This document shows, one piece after another, positions 32,246 through 41,452 of a stretch of DNA of 64,000 nucleotides; position 1 is the stretch's first letter, and each line of letters begins with the position of its first letter. Made by a program: the position numbers and the translations under genes. This DNA comes from Microbacterium kyungheense. GTDB taxonomy: Bacteria; Actinomycetota; Actinomycetes; Actinomycetales; Microbacteriaceae. The notes beneath the pieces are model-generated. The model ran no database searches and had not been told where the DNA came from. It saw nothing but the letters and a program-made list of their open reading frames with translations. The DNA is taken from NCBI RefSeq assembly GCF_006783905.1, contig NZ_VFPE01000002.1:992001-1056000 (forward strand), written 5' to 3'.

Positions 32246-34390
32246 TCAGCTCTCGATGCCCCGGATGGGCGGGTGGTGGAACGTGTCGCCGAACGCGCGC
32301 TCGGACGCGCCCTCGCGGTCGAGGTACGGCGAGGCGCCACCGTCGATGAACGGCCAACCGGCGCCGAGGATGAGGCACAGGTCGATGTCTTCGACCTCGG
32401 GCACGACGCCATCGTCGAGCATCAGCTTGATCTCCTGCGCCAGTCCGTCCTGCACGCGACCGAGGATCGTCGCCGCCGACGCGGGCGACGAGCCGACAGC
32501 CGGCTTCAGGAGCTTCTCGGCGGCCTTGGTCCAGCCGGTCACGCGACCGCCCTTGTCCTTCTCGACCACCTCGGGCAGCTCCGCGAGCGCGTGGAAGTTC
32601 TCGTTCGCGTAGAAGCGCTCCGGGAAGGCGTGCACCATGGTGTCCTGCACGTGGGCGGCCACCTTCCAGCCGACCAGGTCGATCAGCTGGAACGGGCCCA
32701 TCGGCAGGCCGAGCGGGGCGAACGCCTTCTCGACGTCGGCGACCGGCGTGCCCTCGTACACGGCGCGTGCGGCCTCGCCCATGACCTTCGCCAGCAGACG
32801 GTTCACGACGAACCCGGGGGCGTCGGCGGTGAGCACCGCGTTCTTGCCGAGGTTCTTCGCGACGACGAACGCCGTCGACAGCGCGGCGTCCGACGTGTGC
32901 GGCGTCTTCACGATCTCGATGAGCGGCATGACCGCCACCGGGTTGAAGAAGTGGAAGCCGACCAGCCGCTCCGGGTGGGCGAGCTTCGCGCCGATCTCCT
33001 CGACGGACAGCGAAGACGTGTTGGTCGCGAGGATCGCGTCCTCGGCGATGATCTGCTCGATCTCTCCGAACACCTGCTGCTTGACACCGACCTCTTCGAA
33101 CACGGCCTCGATGACGAAGTCGCAGTCCGCGTACAGGCTCTTGTCCGTCGTCCCGGTGACGAGCGCACGGAGCTTGTTGGCGCTGTCGCCGTCGAGGCGG
33201 CCCTTCGCCTCGAGCTTGCCGATCTCGTCGTGGATGTACGCCACGCCCTTGTCGACGCGCGCCTGGTCGAGGTCGGTGATGAGCACCGGCACCTGCAGCT
33301 TGCGCACGAACAGCAGGGCGAACTGGCTCGCCATCAGACCGGCGCCGATGATTCCGACCTTGGTGACCTTCTTGGCCAGCTCCTTGTCGGGAGCTCCGAC
33401 CGGACGCTTCGCACGCTTCTGCACCAGGTCGAAGGCGTACATCGACGCCGCGAACTGGTCGCCCGTGACGAGTTCGGCCAGCGCCTCGTCCTCGCGGGCG
33501 AAGCCCTCTGCCTTCGTGCCGCCCTTGGCCTTGTCGAGCAACTCCAGCGCCGCATACGGCGACTTCGGCACGGTGCCGATCTTGGACTCGAGCATGCCGC
33601 GCGCCATCTTGATGGCGATCGGCCACTTGGTGAGGCGCTCGATCTTGCCGGGCTCGTTCTTGCGCTCCACCTTGACCTTGCCCGTGAGCACGCCGTCCGC
33701 CCAGTTCAGCGAGTCCTCGAGGTAGTTCGCCGCGGGAAAGATCGCGTCGACGATCCCGTAGTCGAACGCCTGCTGGGGCTTGAGCATCCGGTTCTGCTTG
33801 AGCGGGTTCGAGATGACCACCTCGAGCGCGTTCTCGATGCCGATCAGGTTCGGCAGCAGGTAGGCGCCGCCCCAGCCGGGGATGATGCCCAGGAACACCT
33901 CGGGCAGCGCGATGGCGGCGGCCGAGGCATCCACCGTCCGGTAGGCGCTGTTGAGCGCGATCTCGAGCCCGCCACCGAGCGCCAGCCCGTTGACGAAGGC
34001 GAACGTCGGCACGCCGAGGTCGCCGAGCTTGCCGAACACCTTGTGTCCGAGCTGTGCGACCAGCCGGGCGTTGTCCTTTGAGCCGACCTTGGTGATGTCG
34101 CTCAGGTCGGCGCCGGCAGCCAGGATGTACTGCTTGCCGGTGATCCCGACCGCCTGGATCTCACCCGCCGCGACGCGCGCCTTGAGCGCGTCGAGCGTCT
34201 CGCCGAGCTGGAACATCGTCGCCGGTCCGAGCGTGTTCGGGCGCGTGTGGTCGCGGCCGTTGTCGAGGGTGATGAGTGCGAGCACCTTGCCCGAGGCGAG
34301 ACGGATGTCGCGCACGCGGGAGTGCGTGATCACCTCGCCCTCGGTGAGGGCGAGGATCGGCGAGAAGTCGATGTCGTCGTAGTTCGTCAT
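32246..34390 (-). CDS. fadB: Fatty-acid oxidation multifunctional protein (enoyl-CoA hydratase / 3-hydroxyacyl-CoA dehydrogenase)
   Basis: A 714-residue two-function beta-oxidation enzyme. The N-terminal crotonase domain (about 1-310) has AVGITGKQYILAAGADLSD and ALPEVFLGIIPGWGGAYLLP with the catalytic Glu. The NAD-binding domain starts near 342 (VGIIGAGLMASQFALLF), and the hydroxyacyl-CoA dehydrogenase signature FHFFNPVAVMPLIEIV lies near 478. The C-terminal dehydrogenase domain ends at RAFGDTFHHPPIRGIES. It hydrates trans-2-enoyl-CoA and oxidises the 3-hydroxyacyl-CoA product. The thiolase gene 12 bases upstream on the same strand completes the cycle, so the two are cotranscribed. Confidence 0.95.
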   Translation of the reverse strand: MTNYDDIDFSPILALTEGEVITHSRVRDIRLASGKVLALITLDNGRDHTRPNTLGPATMFQLGETLDALKARVAAGEIQAVGITGKQYILAAGADLSDITKVGSKDNARLVAQLGHKVFGKLGDLGVPTFAFVNGLALGGGLEIALNSAYRTVDASAAAIALPEVFLGIIPGWGGAYLLPNLIGIENALEVVISNPLKQNRMLKPQQAFDYGIVDAIFPAANYLEDSLNWADGVLTGKVKVERKNEPGKIERLTKWPIAIKMARGMLESKIGTVPKSPYAALELLDKAKGGTKAEGFAREDEALAELVTGDQFAASMYAFDLVQKRAKRPVGAPDKELAKKVTKVGIIGAGLMASQFALLFVRKLQVPVLITDLDQARVDKGVAYIHDEIGKLEAKGRLDGDSANKLRALVTGTTDKSLYADCDFVIEAVFEEVGVKQQVFGEIEQIIAEDAILATNTSSLSVEEIGAKLAHPERLVGFHFFNPVAVMPLIEIVKTPHTSDAALSTAFVVAKNLGKNAVLTADAPGFVVNRLLAKVMGEAARAVYEGTPVADVEKAFAPLGLPMGPFQLIDLVGWKVAAHVQDTMVHAFPERFYANENFHALAELPEVVEKDKGGRVTGWTKAAEKLLKPAVGSSPASAATILGRVQDGLAQEIKLMLDDGVVPEVEDIDLCLILGAGWPFIDGGASPYLDREGASERAFGDTFHHPPIRGIES

Positions 34391-34402
34391 TCGTGCAGGC
34401 CC

Positions 34403-35608
34403 TTACTTGCGCTTCTTGCCGTCGTAGAACGGGTTCTCCCAGATGACCGAGCCGCCCTGGCCGAGGCCCACGCACATCGCGGTGAGGCCGTAGCGGACGT
34501 CGGGACGCTCGGCGAACTGCGCCGCGAGCTGGATCATCAGGCGGACGCCCGAGGCGGCCAGCGGGTGGCCGAGGGCGATCGCGCCGCCCCACTGGTTGAC
34601 GCGGGGGTCGTCGTCGGCGATGCCGAAGTGGTCGAGCAGCGAGATCACCTGGATGGCGAAGGCCTCGTTGAGCTCGAACAGGCCGATGTCGTCGATCTTC
34701 AGGCCGGCCTTCTTCAGGGCCTTCTCGGTCGAGGGGATCGGCCCGATGCCCATGATCTCGGGCTGGACGCCGGCGAAGGCGAACGAGACGAGCTTCATCT
34801 TCGGCCGCAGGCCGAGCTCCTTCACCGCACCGCCGCCGGCGAGCAGCGACATCGTCGCACCGTCGGTGAGGGGCGACGACGTGCCCGCCGTGACGCGGCC
34901 GTGCGGCCGGAACGGGGTCTTCAGCGCAGCCAGGTCCTCCATCGTGGTCTGCGGGCGACGGCCTTCGTCCTCGGTGGCCAGGCCCCACGAGCCCTCGGCG
35001 TCCTTGATCGCGACCGACACGAGGTCGGGCTGGATCTTGCCGGCGTCGTACGCCGCCTGCGCCTTGTGCTGGCTCAGCATGCCGAAGCGGTCCGAGCGCT
35101 CCTTGGTCAGGTGCGGGAAGCGGTCGAAGATGCGCTCCGCCGTGACGCCCATGTTCAGCGCGCCCGGGTCGACCATCCGCTCTGCGACGAAGCGGGGGTT
35201 CGGGTCTGCGTTGCCGCCGATGGGGTGATGCCCCATGTGCTCCACGCCGCCGGCGAGGGCGACGTCGTACATGCCGACGCCGATCGAGCCCGCCATCGTG
35301 GTGACGCTCGTCATCGCGCCGGCGCACATGCGGTCGATCGCGAAGCCCGGAACCGTCTGGGGGAGCCCGGCGAGGATCGCGACGCTGCGCCCGAGCGTGA
35401 GCCCCTGGTCGCCGGTCTGCGAGGTCGCGGCGATCGCGACGTCGTCGATGCGGTCCTTCGGAACGTTCGGGTTGCGTTCCATGAGCCCGATCGTCGCCTT
35501 GACGGCGAGGTCGTCCGCTCGGGTGTTCCAGTACATGCCCTTCTCGCCGGCGCGCCCGAAGGGGGTGCGCATTCCATCGACGAAGAAGACGTCCGAGATC
35601 TCGGCCAC
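34403..35608 (-). CDS. fadA: Acetyl-CoA C-acyltransferase (thiolase)
   Basis: A 401-residue thiolase that cleaves 3-ketoacyl-CoA into acetyl-CoA and a shortened acyl-CoA. The nucleophile Cys95 lies in IDRMCAGAMTSV. Further signatures are LFELNEAFAIQVISL, GGAIALGHPLAASGVRLM with the active-site His, and AMCVGLGQGGSVIWENP with the second Cys. GTG at 35608 is preceded by GGAGG. It leads the two-gene fadA-fadB operon. Family assignment is firm; chain-length preference cannot be read from sequence. Confidence 0.95.
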   Translation of the reverse strand: MAEISDVFFVDGMRTPFGRAGEKGMYWNTRADDLAVKATIGLMERNPNVPKDRIDDVAIAATSQTGDQGLTLGRSVAILAGLPQTVPGFAIDRMCAGAMTSVTTMAGSIGVGMYDVALAGGVEHMGHHPIGGNADPNPRFVAERMVDPGALNMGVTAERIFDRFPHLTKERSDRFGMLSQHKAQAAYDAGKIQPDLVSVAIKDAEGSWGLATEDEGRRPQTTMEDLAALKTPFRPHGRVTAGTSSPLTDGATMSLLAGGGAVKELGLRPKMKLVSFAFAGVQPEIMGIGPIPSTEKALKKAGLKIDDIGLFELNEAFAIQVISLLDHFGIADDDPRVNQWGGAIALGHPLAASGVRLMIQLAAQFAERPDVRYGLTAMCVGLGQGGSVIWENPFYDGKKRK

Positions 35609-35680
35609 TCTGCCTCCAAAAATAGGGATGACGCCAGCCTAGGAGGGGGCGCAGAGCGACTGGAATCGGGTGGCGGAAAC

Positions 35681-36880
35681 CTACGAAGCCGCTTCGGACG
35701 CCCTCGAGGCCTCTTGCACGGAACCCACAAAGGCATCGGCGATCACCTGTGCGGTCTGCTCAATCTGCCAGCGGCGCGCACCGAGCTCCGCGAGGGCGTC
35801 GCCGATGGATGCCGCCGACAGCGGCTGCGGCGGCGCCCAGGCGACGCGGCGCAGCAGCTCAGGGGTCAGAAGGTTCTCGGTGGGCATGTGGAGCTCTTCG
35901 GCGCGATGCTCGACGAGCGGGCGCGCCGCCTTCAGCCGCGCATCCGCCTCGGGGTTGCGGTCGATCCACGCGCGGGGCGGCGGCAGGGTGTCACCGCCGC
36001 TGGCGCGCTCCAGCGGGAGCTGCGTGACGGCGCGGCCGGCCTCGATCGCCGCCCACCACCGGTCCAGCTGCGTGCGGCTCGCACGACCCGTGAAGTCCTT
36101 CACGGCGGCCAGGGCGCTCTTGGACGCGGGGTCGGCGAGCACCGCCGCGACGAGGGCGCGGTCGGGCACGAGTCGTCCCGGCGCGACGTCTTCTTCACGG
36201 GCGTACTCCTCCCGCGCCGTCCAGAGCTCTCGCGCCACGGCGAGCGCCTTGCGCCCTCGCACCGTGTGCAGTCCGCTCAAGCGCCGCCACGGCTCCTCGC
36301 GCCGCGGCTTGGGCTCGCGTTCGAGCACCGCCTGGAACTCCTGCGCGGCGAAGTCCGTCTTGCCCTGCTCGTCCAGTTCCACCGCCAGCTTGTCGCGCAC
36401 GTCGATCAGGTGCTCGACATCGAGCGCCGCATACTCCAGCCACGACTGGGGCAGCGGGCGCGTCGACCAGTCGGACGCGGAGTGCGCCTTCGCGAGCGTG
36501 ATGCCCAGCGTGTCCTCGACGACCGCTCCGAGCCCCACGCGATCGTGACCCAGCAGGCGGGCCGCCAGTTCGGTGTCGAAGATCCGCGGCGGCTCCAGAC
36601 CGAGCTCGCGCAGCGAGGGCAGATCCTGGCTGGCCGCGTGCAGCACCCACTCTTCGCCGCCGATGGCGTCCTCGAGCGGCCGGAAGTCGCCGATCGGGGG
36701 CGGGTCGAAGAGGAACACCCCCGCTCCGCGGCGGTACACCTGCACGAGGTACGCCCGCTGCGAGTAGCGGAATCCGGAGGCGCGCTCGACGTCCACCGCC
36801 ACCGGCCCCGTGCCGTCGGCGAGACGGCGCGCGGCCTCGGCTGCGCCGCCTGCCTCATCGATGACGTCGTAGTCAGCCAC
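35681..36880 (-). CDS. rnd: Ribonuclease D-type 3'-5' exonuclease with HRDC domain
   Basis: A 399-residue DEDD exonuclease. The exonuclease domain (about 20-190) shows Exo I (VAVDVERASGFRYSQRAYL), Exo II (VLHAASQDLPSLRELG) and Exo III (LEYAALDVEHLIDVRDKL). An HRDC domain follows (about 215-290: GRKALAVARELWTAREEYAR). In bacteria RNase D trims tRNA and other stable RNA 3' ends. The GTG start overlaps the end of the DUF3000 gene by eight bases, so they are cotranscribed. RNase D and DUF3000 genes are also neighbours of dxs in Mycobacterium. Confidence 0.93.
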   Translation of the reverse strand: MADYDVIDEAGGAAEAARRLADGTGPVAVDVERASGFRYSQRAYLVQVYRRGAGVFLFDPPPIGDFRPLEDAIGGEEWVLHAASQDLPSLRELGLEPPRIFDTELAARLLGHDRVGLGAVVEDTLGITLAKAHSASDWSTRPLPQSWLEYAALDVEHLIDVRDKLAVELDEQGKTDFAAQEFQAVLEREPKPRREEPWRRLSGLHTVRGRKALAVARELWTAREEYAREEDVAPGRLVPDRALVAAVLADPASKSALAAVKDFTGRASRTQLDRWWAAIEAGRAVTQLPLERASGGDTLPPPRAWIDRNPEADARLKAARPLVEHRAEELHMPTENLLTPELLRRVAWAPPQPLSAASIGDALAELGARRWQIEQTAQVIADAFVGSVQEASRASEAAS

Positions 36881-37463
36881 GAGGCGACCTGCGCGAATCG
36901 AGCATCGCGATCCCTTCCGAGCCGGGCGGAAGACCCGCCAGCATGCAAACCAACTCCGCCCATGCTTCCACGTGTGGAGCGATCGCGCCCTCCGGCGACC
37001 ACGACGCCCGCAGCTCGATCTGGGCGCCGTCGCCTTCTGCGGTCAGGGAGCCGAAGCCTTTGGACAGCGTCTTGGTGGCCGTTCCGGACGCCGAGTGGAA
37101 GGCGGCCTTCCGGGACTCCAGGGCGTCGGTGAGCCAGGTCCAGGCGACGTCGGCGAGCAGCGGGTCGATGCCGATCTCGGGCTCGAGCGGCGCCTGGGCG
37201 AAGCAGACGATCCGCCACGCCCCGTTCCACGGCGTCGGCTCATCCGGATCGTGCAGCAGCACCAGGCGACCGGTGCCGTACGGGGAATCGCCCTCGTCGG
37301 CATCCGGGCGCACGTCGCCGGCGATCGCGATGGAGTCGGGGGCCAGTCCCTGCGGCGCCGCGATCTCGCGCACCGTCAGATCGTCGCGGAACACGATCGC
37401 GCGCACCGCGTCGGCCGCCTGCTCGAACGAGTCGGGTGCCGCGGGGGGACGCTGCTCAGCCAC
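36873..37463 (-). CDS. DUF3000 domain-containing protein
   Basis: A 196-residue soluble protein with DSFEQAADAVRAIVFRDDLTV, EIAAPQGLAPDSIAIAGDV, TGRLVLLHDPDEPTPWNGAW and AGLPPGSEGIAMLDSRRSPRG, the conserved actinobacterial DUF3000 pattern. Function unknown. GTG at 37463 follows TAGTCT (37475-37470) by exactly six bases, so the transcript is probably leaderless. That -10 overlaps the one for the divergent hydrolase gene. It is translationally coupled to the RNase D gene downstream. Confidence 0.92.
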   Translation of the reverse strand: MAEQRPPAAPDSFEQAADAVRAIVFRDDLTVREIAAPQGLAPDSIAIAGDVRPDADEGDSPYGTGRLVLLHDPDEPTPWNGAWRIVCFAQAPLEPEIGIDPLLADVAWTWLTDALESRKAAFHSASGTATKTLSKGFGSLTAEGDGAQIELRASWSPEGAIAPHVEAWAELVCMLAGLPPGSEGIAMLDSRRSPRG

Positions 37464-37469
37464 GCGGAC

Positions 37470-37479
37470 AGACTAGAGT
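37470..37479. promoter_or_regulatory. Overlapping back-to-back -10 elements
   Basis: AGACTAGAGT carries TAGTCT on the minus strand (37475-37470, serving DUF3000) and TAGAGT on the plus strand (37474-37479, nine bases before the hydrolase ATG). The two elements share the central TA. Confidence 0.5.
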
Positions 37480-37488
37480 GATGCCTCG

Positions 37489-38742
37489 ATGGTCGTCTCC
37501 AGGCGCGCCGCGAGAGACGGCGCAACACCCACCCGCAGCCGGCTGAGGGCCTCTCGCCCCGCACCCGGACCGCGTTCTCGTGCCTACGTCGCCGGCGTCA
37601 AAGCCGCGCTCACGGTGCTGAGCTTCGGCCTCGCCGCTGCCGTCGGCGCACTGGCGGCCGGTTCCGTGGTGATGGCGCGGAAGGTCGTCACGCCTGCCCG
37701 GCGGCTGCCCGACACCCGCATCCTTGCGCTCGACACCGCCGCGCAGACGATCACCCTCTCTCGGACGGCCGACACCGAGCTGCCCGGCCGCTACGGCCTG
37801 TTCACGACCGGGACCTCGGACTACGTCAAGCTCGGCTCGGTGCTGTCGGAGGACGCCGCGAGCGTCAAGCGCAAGCTGCTCACCCACGTCGGCTCGGACG
37901 CGCGGCTGGAGCCGGACGCCGCGTTCAGCGGCTGGTACTTCGATCGCCCGGAGCAGCTGCATCTGCCGTTCACCCCGGAGCTCATCGGCTCGACCGTCGG
38001 CCCATGCCCCGCCTGGCTCTTCCCGGCGGGCGACGGCGAGACGTGGGTCATCCAGGTGCACGGCCGCGGCACCACGCGGGCGGAGTGCCTGCGCGCCGTG
38101 CCGGTGTTCCACGGCCTGGGCATCACCTCCCTGGTGGTCTCGTACCGCAACGACGGCGAAGCGCCGCGCAGCCGCACGGGCACGTACGCGCTCGGGGACA
38201 CCGAATGGCGCGACGTGGATGCCGCCGTCGGCTTCGCGCGTCGCCGCGGCGCCCGGCGGATCATCGTGATGGGGTGGTCGATGGGCGGTGCGATCGCCCT
38301 GCAGCTGTCGCTCAACTCCGCCCACGGCGACGTGATCGCGGGCCTCATCCTCGAGTCTCCCGTCGTCGACTGGCGGGTCGTCCTGCATTTCCACGCGCGC
38401 GCCGAGCGGGTCCCCGGTGCCGTGAGCCGGTTCGCGATCAGCGCACTGCAATCGGAGTGGGCCGCACCGCTCGCGCGCACCGGCGGGGCCATCGATCTCG
38501 ACCGGCTCGATGTCGTGGCGAGGGCCGCCGAGCTGCGGCATCCCATCCTCATCCTCCACAGCGATGACGACGGTTTCGTGCCGTCCGACGCCTCGCACGG
38601 TCTCGCCCTGGCGCGCCCCGATCTCGTGGAGCTGCAGGTGTTCGAGGTCGCGCGGCACACCAAGCTGTGGAACTACGACCAGGAGCGCTGGTCCGACAGC
38701 ATCCGTTCGTGGCTGGAGCGCCAGGGCCTCACGGCCGGGTAG
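37489..38742 (+). CDS. Alpha/beta hydrolase with N-terminal membrane anchor
   Basis: A 417-residue protein. A basic N-terminal tail (SRRAARDGATPTRSRLR) precedes one membrane helix at about 38-62 (ALTVLSFGLAAAVGALAAGSVVM). The hydrolase domain follows an all-beta insert; the nucleophile elbow is GWSMGG with Ser264, and the acid and His lie in HPILILHSDDDGFVPSD and RHTKLWNYD. The HGRGTTRAECLRAVPVF stretch is the oxyanion-hole region. The substrate is unknown; the family includes peptidases and esterases. It diverges from DUF3000 with overlapping promoters. Confidence 0.85.
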   Translation: MVVSRRAARDGATPTRSRLRASRPAPGPRSRAYVAGVKAALTVLSFGLAAAVGALAAGSVVMARKVVTPARRLPDTRILALDTAAQTITLSRTADTELPGRYGLFTTGTSDYVKLGSVLSEDAASVKRKLLTHVGSDARLEPDAAFSGWYFDRPEQLHLPFTPELIGSTVGPCPAWLFPAGDGETWVIQVHGRGTTRAECLRAVPVFHGLGITSLVVSYRNDGEAPRSRTGTYALGDTEWRDVDAAVGFARRRGARRIIVMGWSMGGAIALQLSLNSAHGDVIAGLILESPVVDWRVVLHFHARAERVPGAVSRFAISALQSEWAAPLARTGGAIDLDRLDVVARAAELRHPILILHSDDDGFVPSDASHGLALARPDLVELQVFEVARHTKLWNYDQERWSDSIRSWLERQGLTAG

Positions 38743-38754
38743 GCGCCGCCTCGC

Positions 38755-39192
38755 TCACGCGGCGGACTTCGCCCGCACCTGGCGCTGTGCGCGCAGGAGC
38801 ATCCCGGTCATCCCCGAGATCCGCAGCGGCGACACGACCTTCGTGAGCCCGAGGGTCTGCGGGAAGTCGCCGGGGATGGCGAGCACCTCGGCGCTGCTGA
38901 GACCGGTGATCCCCTGCGCCAGGATGCTGGCGAAGCCGCGCGTCGTCGGCGCCTCGGCGGGAGCGGTCGCGTGCATCGTGACGGTGCCCGTGGCGTCGAC
39001 GTCCACGATGATGTACACCGGCGACTGGCACTCCACGACACGCTCGGCGAGCTCGGGGTGCCCTTCGTACTCGGCGGGCACCGCCGGCAGCTCGTACGAG
39101 AACTCCAGCAGCAGCTGCAGCCGGTCGGATTCGGGCAGCTCGAGGAACTCGTCGCGGATCTCGGCGAGGGGTTCGGGAAGGGCGTCACTCAT
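38755..39192 (-). CDS. SufE family sulfur-acceptor protein
   Basis: A 145-residue protein. PLAEIRDEFLELPESDRLQLLLEFS is the SufE N-terminal helix, and Cys55 in RVVECQSPVYIIVDV is the sulfur-accepting Cys. SILAQGITGLSSAEVLAIP and the C-terminal SPLRISGMTGMLLR complete the fold. SufE proteins take persulfide sulfur from a cysteine desulfurase for Fe-S assembly. Here the partner is not a desulfurase but a sulfurtransferase 47 bases upstream on the same strand. That pairing is common in actinobacteria (for example Rv3284 beside sseA). Confidence 0.9.
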   Translation of the reverse strand: MSDALPEPLAEIRDEFLELPESDRLQLLLEFSYELPAVPAEYEGHPELAERVVECQSPVYIIVDVDATGTVTMHATAPAEAPTTRGFASILAQGITGLSSAEVLAIPGDFPQTLGLTKVVSPLRISGMTGMLLRAQRQVRAKSAA

Positions 39193-39239
39193 CGCGACCA
39201 GTCTCCCACGCGCAGCCGGGCGGGGAGGATGCCGGCGCG

Positions 39240-40145
39240 TCAGCGTCCCGGGACGGCGCCCGGCTCGCCACCCGTCACGATCGGCACGCGCACCGCGCTG
39301 CCCCACTCCGTCCACGAGCCGTCGTAGTTGCGGACGTCCTGGAAGCCGAGGAGGTGCGTCAGCACGAACCAGGTGTGGCTGGACCGCTCGCCGATGCGGC
39401 AGTAGGCGACGATCGCGTCGCCGTCCTCGAGGCCGGCTTCGCCGCGGTAGATGGCGTCGAGCTCGGCGCGGGGCTTGAACCCGCCGTCCTCGGCGACCGC
39501 CCGCGCCCACGGCACGCTCTGGGCCGTCGGGATGTGCCCGCCGCGCAGCGCGCCCTCCTCGGGGTAGGCCGGGGCAGAAGTGCGGGATCCGTCGTACTCC
39601 TCGGGGGAGCGGACATCGATGAGGGGCCCGGCGCCCAGGTGCGCGAGCACGTCGTCCTTGTACGCGCGCAGCAGGGAGTCGTCGCGCTCGACGACGGGGT
39701 ACTGCGTCGGCGCCGGGTTCGAGGCATCCGTCGTGATCGGGCGTCCCTCGGCGATCCACTTGTCGCGGCCGCCGTCGAGCAGGCGCACGTCCTCGTGGCC
39801 GAACAGCGAGAACACCCACAGCGCGTACGCCGCCCACCAGTTGTTCTTGTCGCCGTAGATCACGACGGTGTCCTCGCGCGAGATGCCCTTTGCGCTCAGC
39901 AGCGCGGCGAAGCCCTCGCCGTCGACGTAGTCGCGCACGACGGGATCGTTGAGCTCGGTGTGCCAGTCCACCTTCACCGCCCCAGGGATGTGCCCCGTCT
40001 CGTACAGCAGGACGTCCTCGTCGGACTCGACGACGACGAGCCCCGGCTCTCCCAGCCGCGCCTGCAGCCAGTCGCCGGTGACGAGCCGGCCCGGCTGGGC
40101 GTACTCGGCGAACTTCTCGGACGACGTGTCGATCTCGACGGGCAT
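39240..40145 (-). CDS. Thiosulfate-type sulfurtransferase (two rhodanese domains)
   Basis: A 301-residue tandem rhodanese. Domain 1 (about 20-140: [30 protein letters not shown]) has no Cys at the active loop ([12 protein letters not shown]) and is structural. Domain 2 (about 155-295) carries catalytic Cys249 in [16 protein letters not shown]. It transfers sulfane sulfur from a donor such as thiosulfate or 3-mercaptopyruvate to an acceptor; the loop sequence alone does not decide the donor. AGGAGA precedes the ATG. The SufE-like gene downstream is probably its partner. Confidence 0.92.
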   Translation of the reverse strand: MPVEIDTSSEKFAEYAQPGRLVTGDWLQARLGEPGLVVVESDEDVLLYETGHIPGAVKVDWHTELNDPVVRDYVDGEGFAALLSAKGISREDTVVIYGDKNNWWAAYALWVFSLFGHEDVRLLDGGRDKWIAEGRPITTDASNPAPTQYPVVERDDSLLRAYKDDVLAHLGAGPLIDVRSPEEYDGSRTSAPAYPEEGALRGGHIPTAQSVPWARAVAEDGGFKPRAELDAIYRGEAGLEDGDAIVAYCRIGERSSHTWFVLTHLLGFQDVRNYDGSWTEWGSAVRVPIVTGGEPGAVPGR

Positions 40146-40213
40146 GGCTTCTCCTGCGGTTCTGTGCGCCGGGGTGCCGGCGGCGTGCTGACGATGAGCA
40201 CAGGGCTGACGGT

Positions 40214-40241
40214 TAGGGTTGAACCGTCGATTCCGACCCTA
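40214..40241. promoter_or_regulatory. Face-to-face -10 elements between sulfurtransferase and zapE
   Basis: TAGGGT on the plus strand (40214-40219) and the same hexamer on the minus strand (40241-40236) point toward each other with 16 bases between. Predicted transcription starts would fall within a few bases of each other. No strong -35 hexamers are seen. Confidence 0.35.
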
Positions 40242-40317
40242 GATTCCCACGTGCCCGCGCGGCCCCGCGACGTAAGACGCCGTCACAGGCCGCGTGAGAC
40301 CGCGACAGAGGACCCGC

Positions 40318-41346
40318 ATGACCGTCTCCGCCACCCGCACCGGCATCGTCCACCTCACGGAGCGTGCGCCGCAGCTCACCGGAGCGGAGATGGTGGCCGC
40401 GCTCGTTCCGCCGCCCCAGTTCGCCGGCGCCACGTTCGACACGTATCGAGCCGATCCGGCGTATGCGTCGCAGCAGGAGGCGAAGGACCTGCTGATCGCG
40501 TTCACCGGCGGGGGAGCCCCGGCCAAGGGCGGCCTGTTCCGGCGGGCCAAGCGCCCCGAGATCAAGCCGGGCGTCTACCTCGACGGCGGCTTCGGCGTCG
40601 GCAAGACCCACCTCCTGGCGTCGGTGTACCACGCGATGCCCGCGCGCCGGAAGTACTTCGGATCGTTCATCGAGTACACCGCCCTGGTCGGAGCGCTCGG
40701 CTACCAGAACACGGTGGAGCTGTTCCGCGGCTCGGACCTGCTCTGCATCGACGAGTTCGAGCTCGACGACCCGGGCGACACGATGGTCATGACGCGACTG
40801 CTCGGTGAGCTCGTCGCGTCGGGGACGCGCCTCGCGGCGACCTCGAACACCCCGCCGAACGCCCTAGGCGAGGGCAGGTTCGCCGCGCAGGACTTCCTGC
40901 GCGAGATCCACGCCATGGCGTCGAGCTTCCAGACCGTGCGCATCGACGGCACCGACTACCGCCACCGCGCGGTCGACGGTCACGCGGCGGTGCTGTCGGC
41001 CCCCGCGTACGAGGCGGCCGTCGCGGATGCCGCCACCACGAGTCTCGTCTCGGACGACGGCTTCGACGGGCTGGTGGCACATCTCGCCCAGGTGCATCCC
41101 TCCCGCTACATCCGCCTCATCGACGGCGTCGCCATGGTCGGCCTGCGCGAGGTGCAGCCCTTCACCGACCAGTCGGCGGCGCTGCGCTTCGTCGCGTTCA
41201 TCGACCGCGTATACGACGCGCAGCTCCCGATCCGCGCGACGGGCACCTCGCTGGATCTCGTCTTCCCCGACGAGATGCTCGCCGGGGGGTACCGCAAGAA
41301 GTATCTGCGCGCGATCTCGCGTCTCGTGGCATCCACTCTGGCCTGA
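40318..41346 (+). CDS. zapE: Cell division protein ZapE (AFG1-type ATPase)
   Basis: A 342-residue P-loop ATPase. Walker A is GGFGVGKT at 90-97; the Walker B region is DLLCIDEFELDDPGD. LAATSNTPPNALGEGRF and EIHAMASSFQTVRIDGTDYR are AFG1/ZapE signatures. In Escherichia coli ZapE binds FtsZ during division; mitochondrial AFG1 helps degrade respiratory-complex subunits. Which role applies in actinobacteria is not settled. The ATG at 40318 is preferred over the one 24 bases upstream because AGAGGA lies five bases before it. A likely terminator follows the stop codon. Confidence 0.88.
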   Translation: MTVSATRTGIVHLTERAPQLTGAEMVAALVPPPQFAGATFDTYRADPAYASQQEAKDLLIAFTGGGAPAKGGLFRRAKRPEIKPGVYLDGGFGVGKTHLLASVYHAMPARRKYFGSFIEYTALVGALGYQNTVELFRGSDLLCIDEFELDDPGDTMVMTRLLGELVASGTRLAATSNTPPNALGEGRFAAQDFLREIHAMASSFQTVRIDGTDYRHRAVDGHAAVLSAPAYEAAVADAATTSLVSDDGFDGLVAHLAQVHPSRYIRLIDGVAMVGLREVQPFTDQSAALRFVAFIDRVYDAQLPIRATGTSLDLVFPDEMLAGGYRKKYLRAISRLVASTLA

Positions 41347-41358
41347 GTCCGCCGCGCG

Positions 41359-41392
41359 CGACCCGGCAGGCTCCGGCCTGATTCACGGGTCG
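41359..41392 (+). terminator. Compound hairpin after zapE
   Basis: CGACCCG (41359-41365) pairs with CGGGTCG (41386-41392), with a smaller CAGG/CCTG stem inside (41367-41370, 41377-41380). It starts 13 bases after the zapE stop. Confidence 0.5.
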
Positions 41393-41436
41393 TCTTCGGC
41401 GCGCCGAAACACGATGTTTACGCTGAGGGCCGCCGT

Positions 41437-41452
41437 GTAACCGACGGGAAAC
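41437..41452 (+). promoter_or_regulatory. GlnR-type nitrogen box upstream of amt
   Basis: GTAAC-N6-GAAAC matches the half-site consensus of actinobacterial GlnR (gTnAC-N6-GaAAC). It lies 91 bases before the amt start and 54 bases upstream of a TATCCT -10 element (41507-41512), a good position for activation under nitrogen limitation. Confidence 0.6.
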
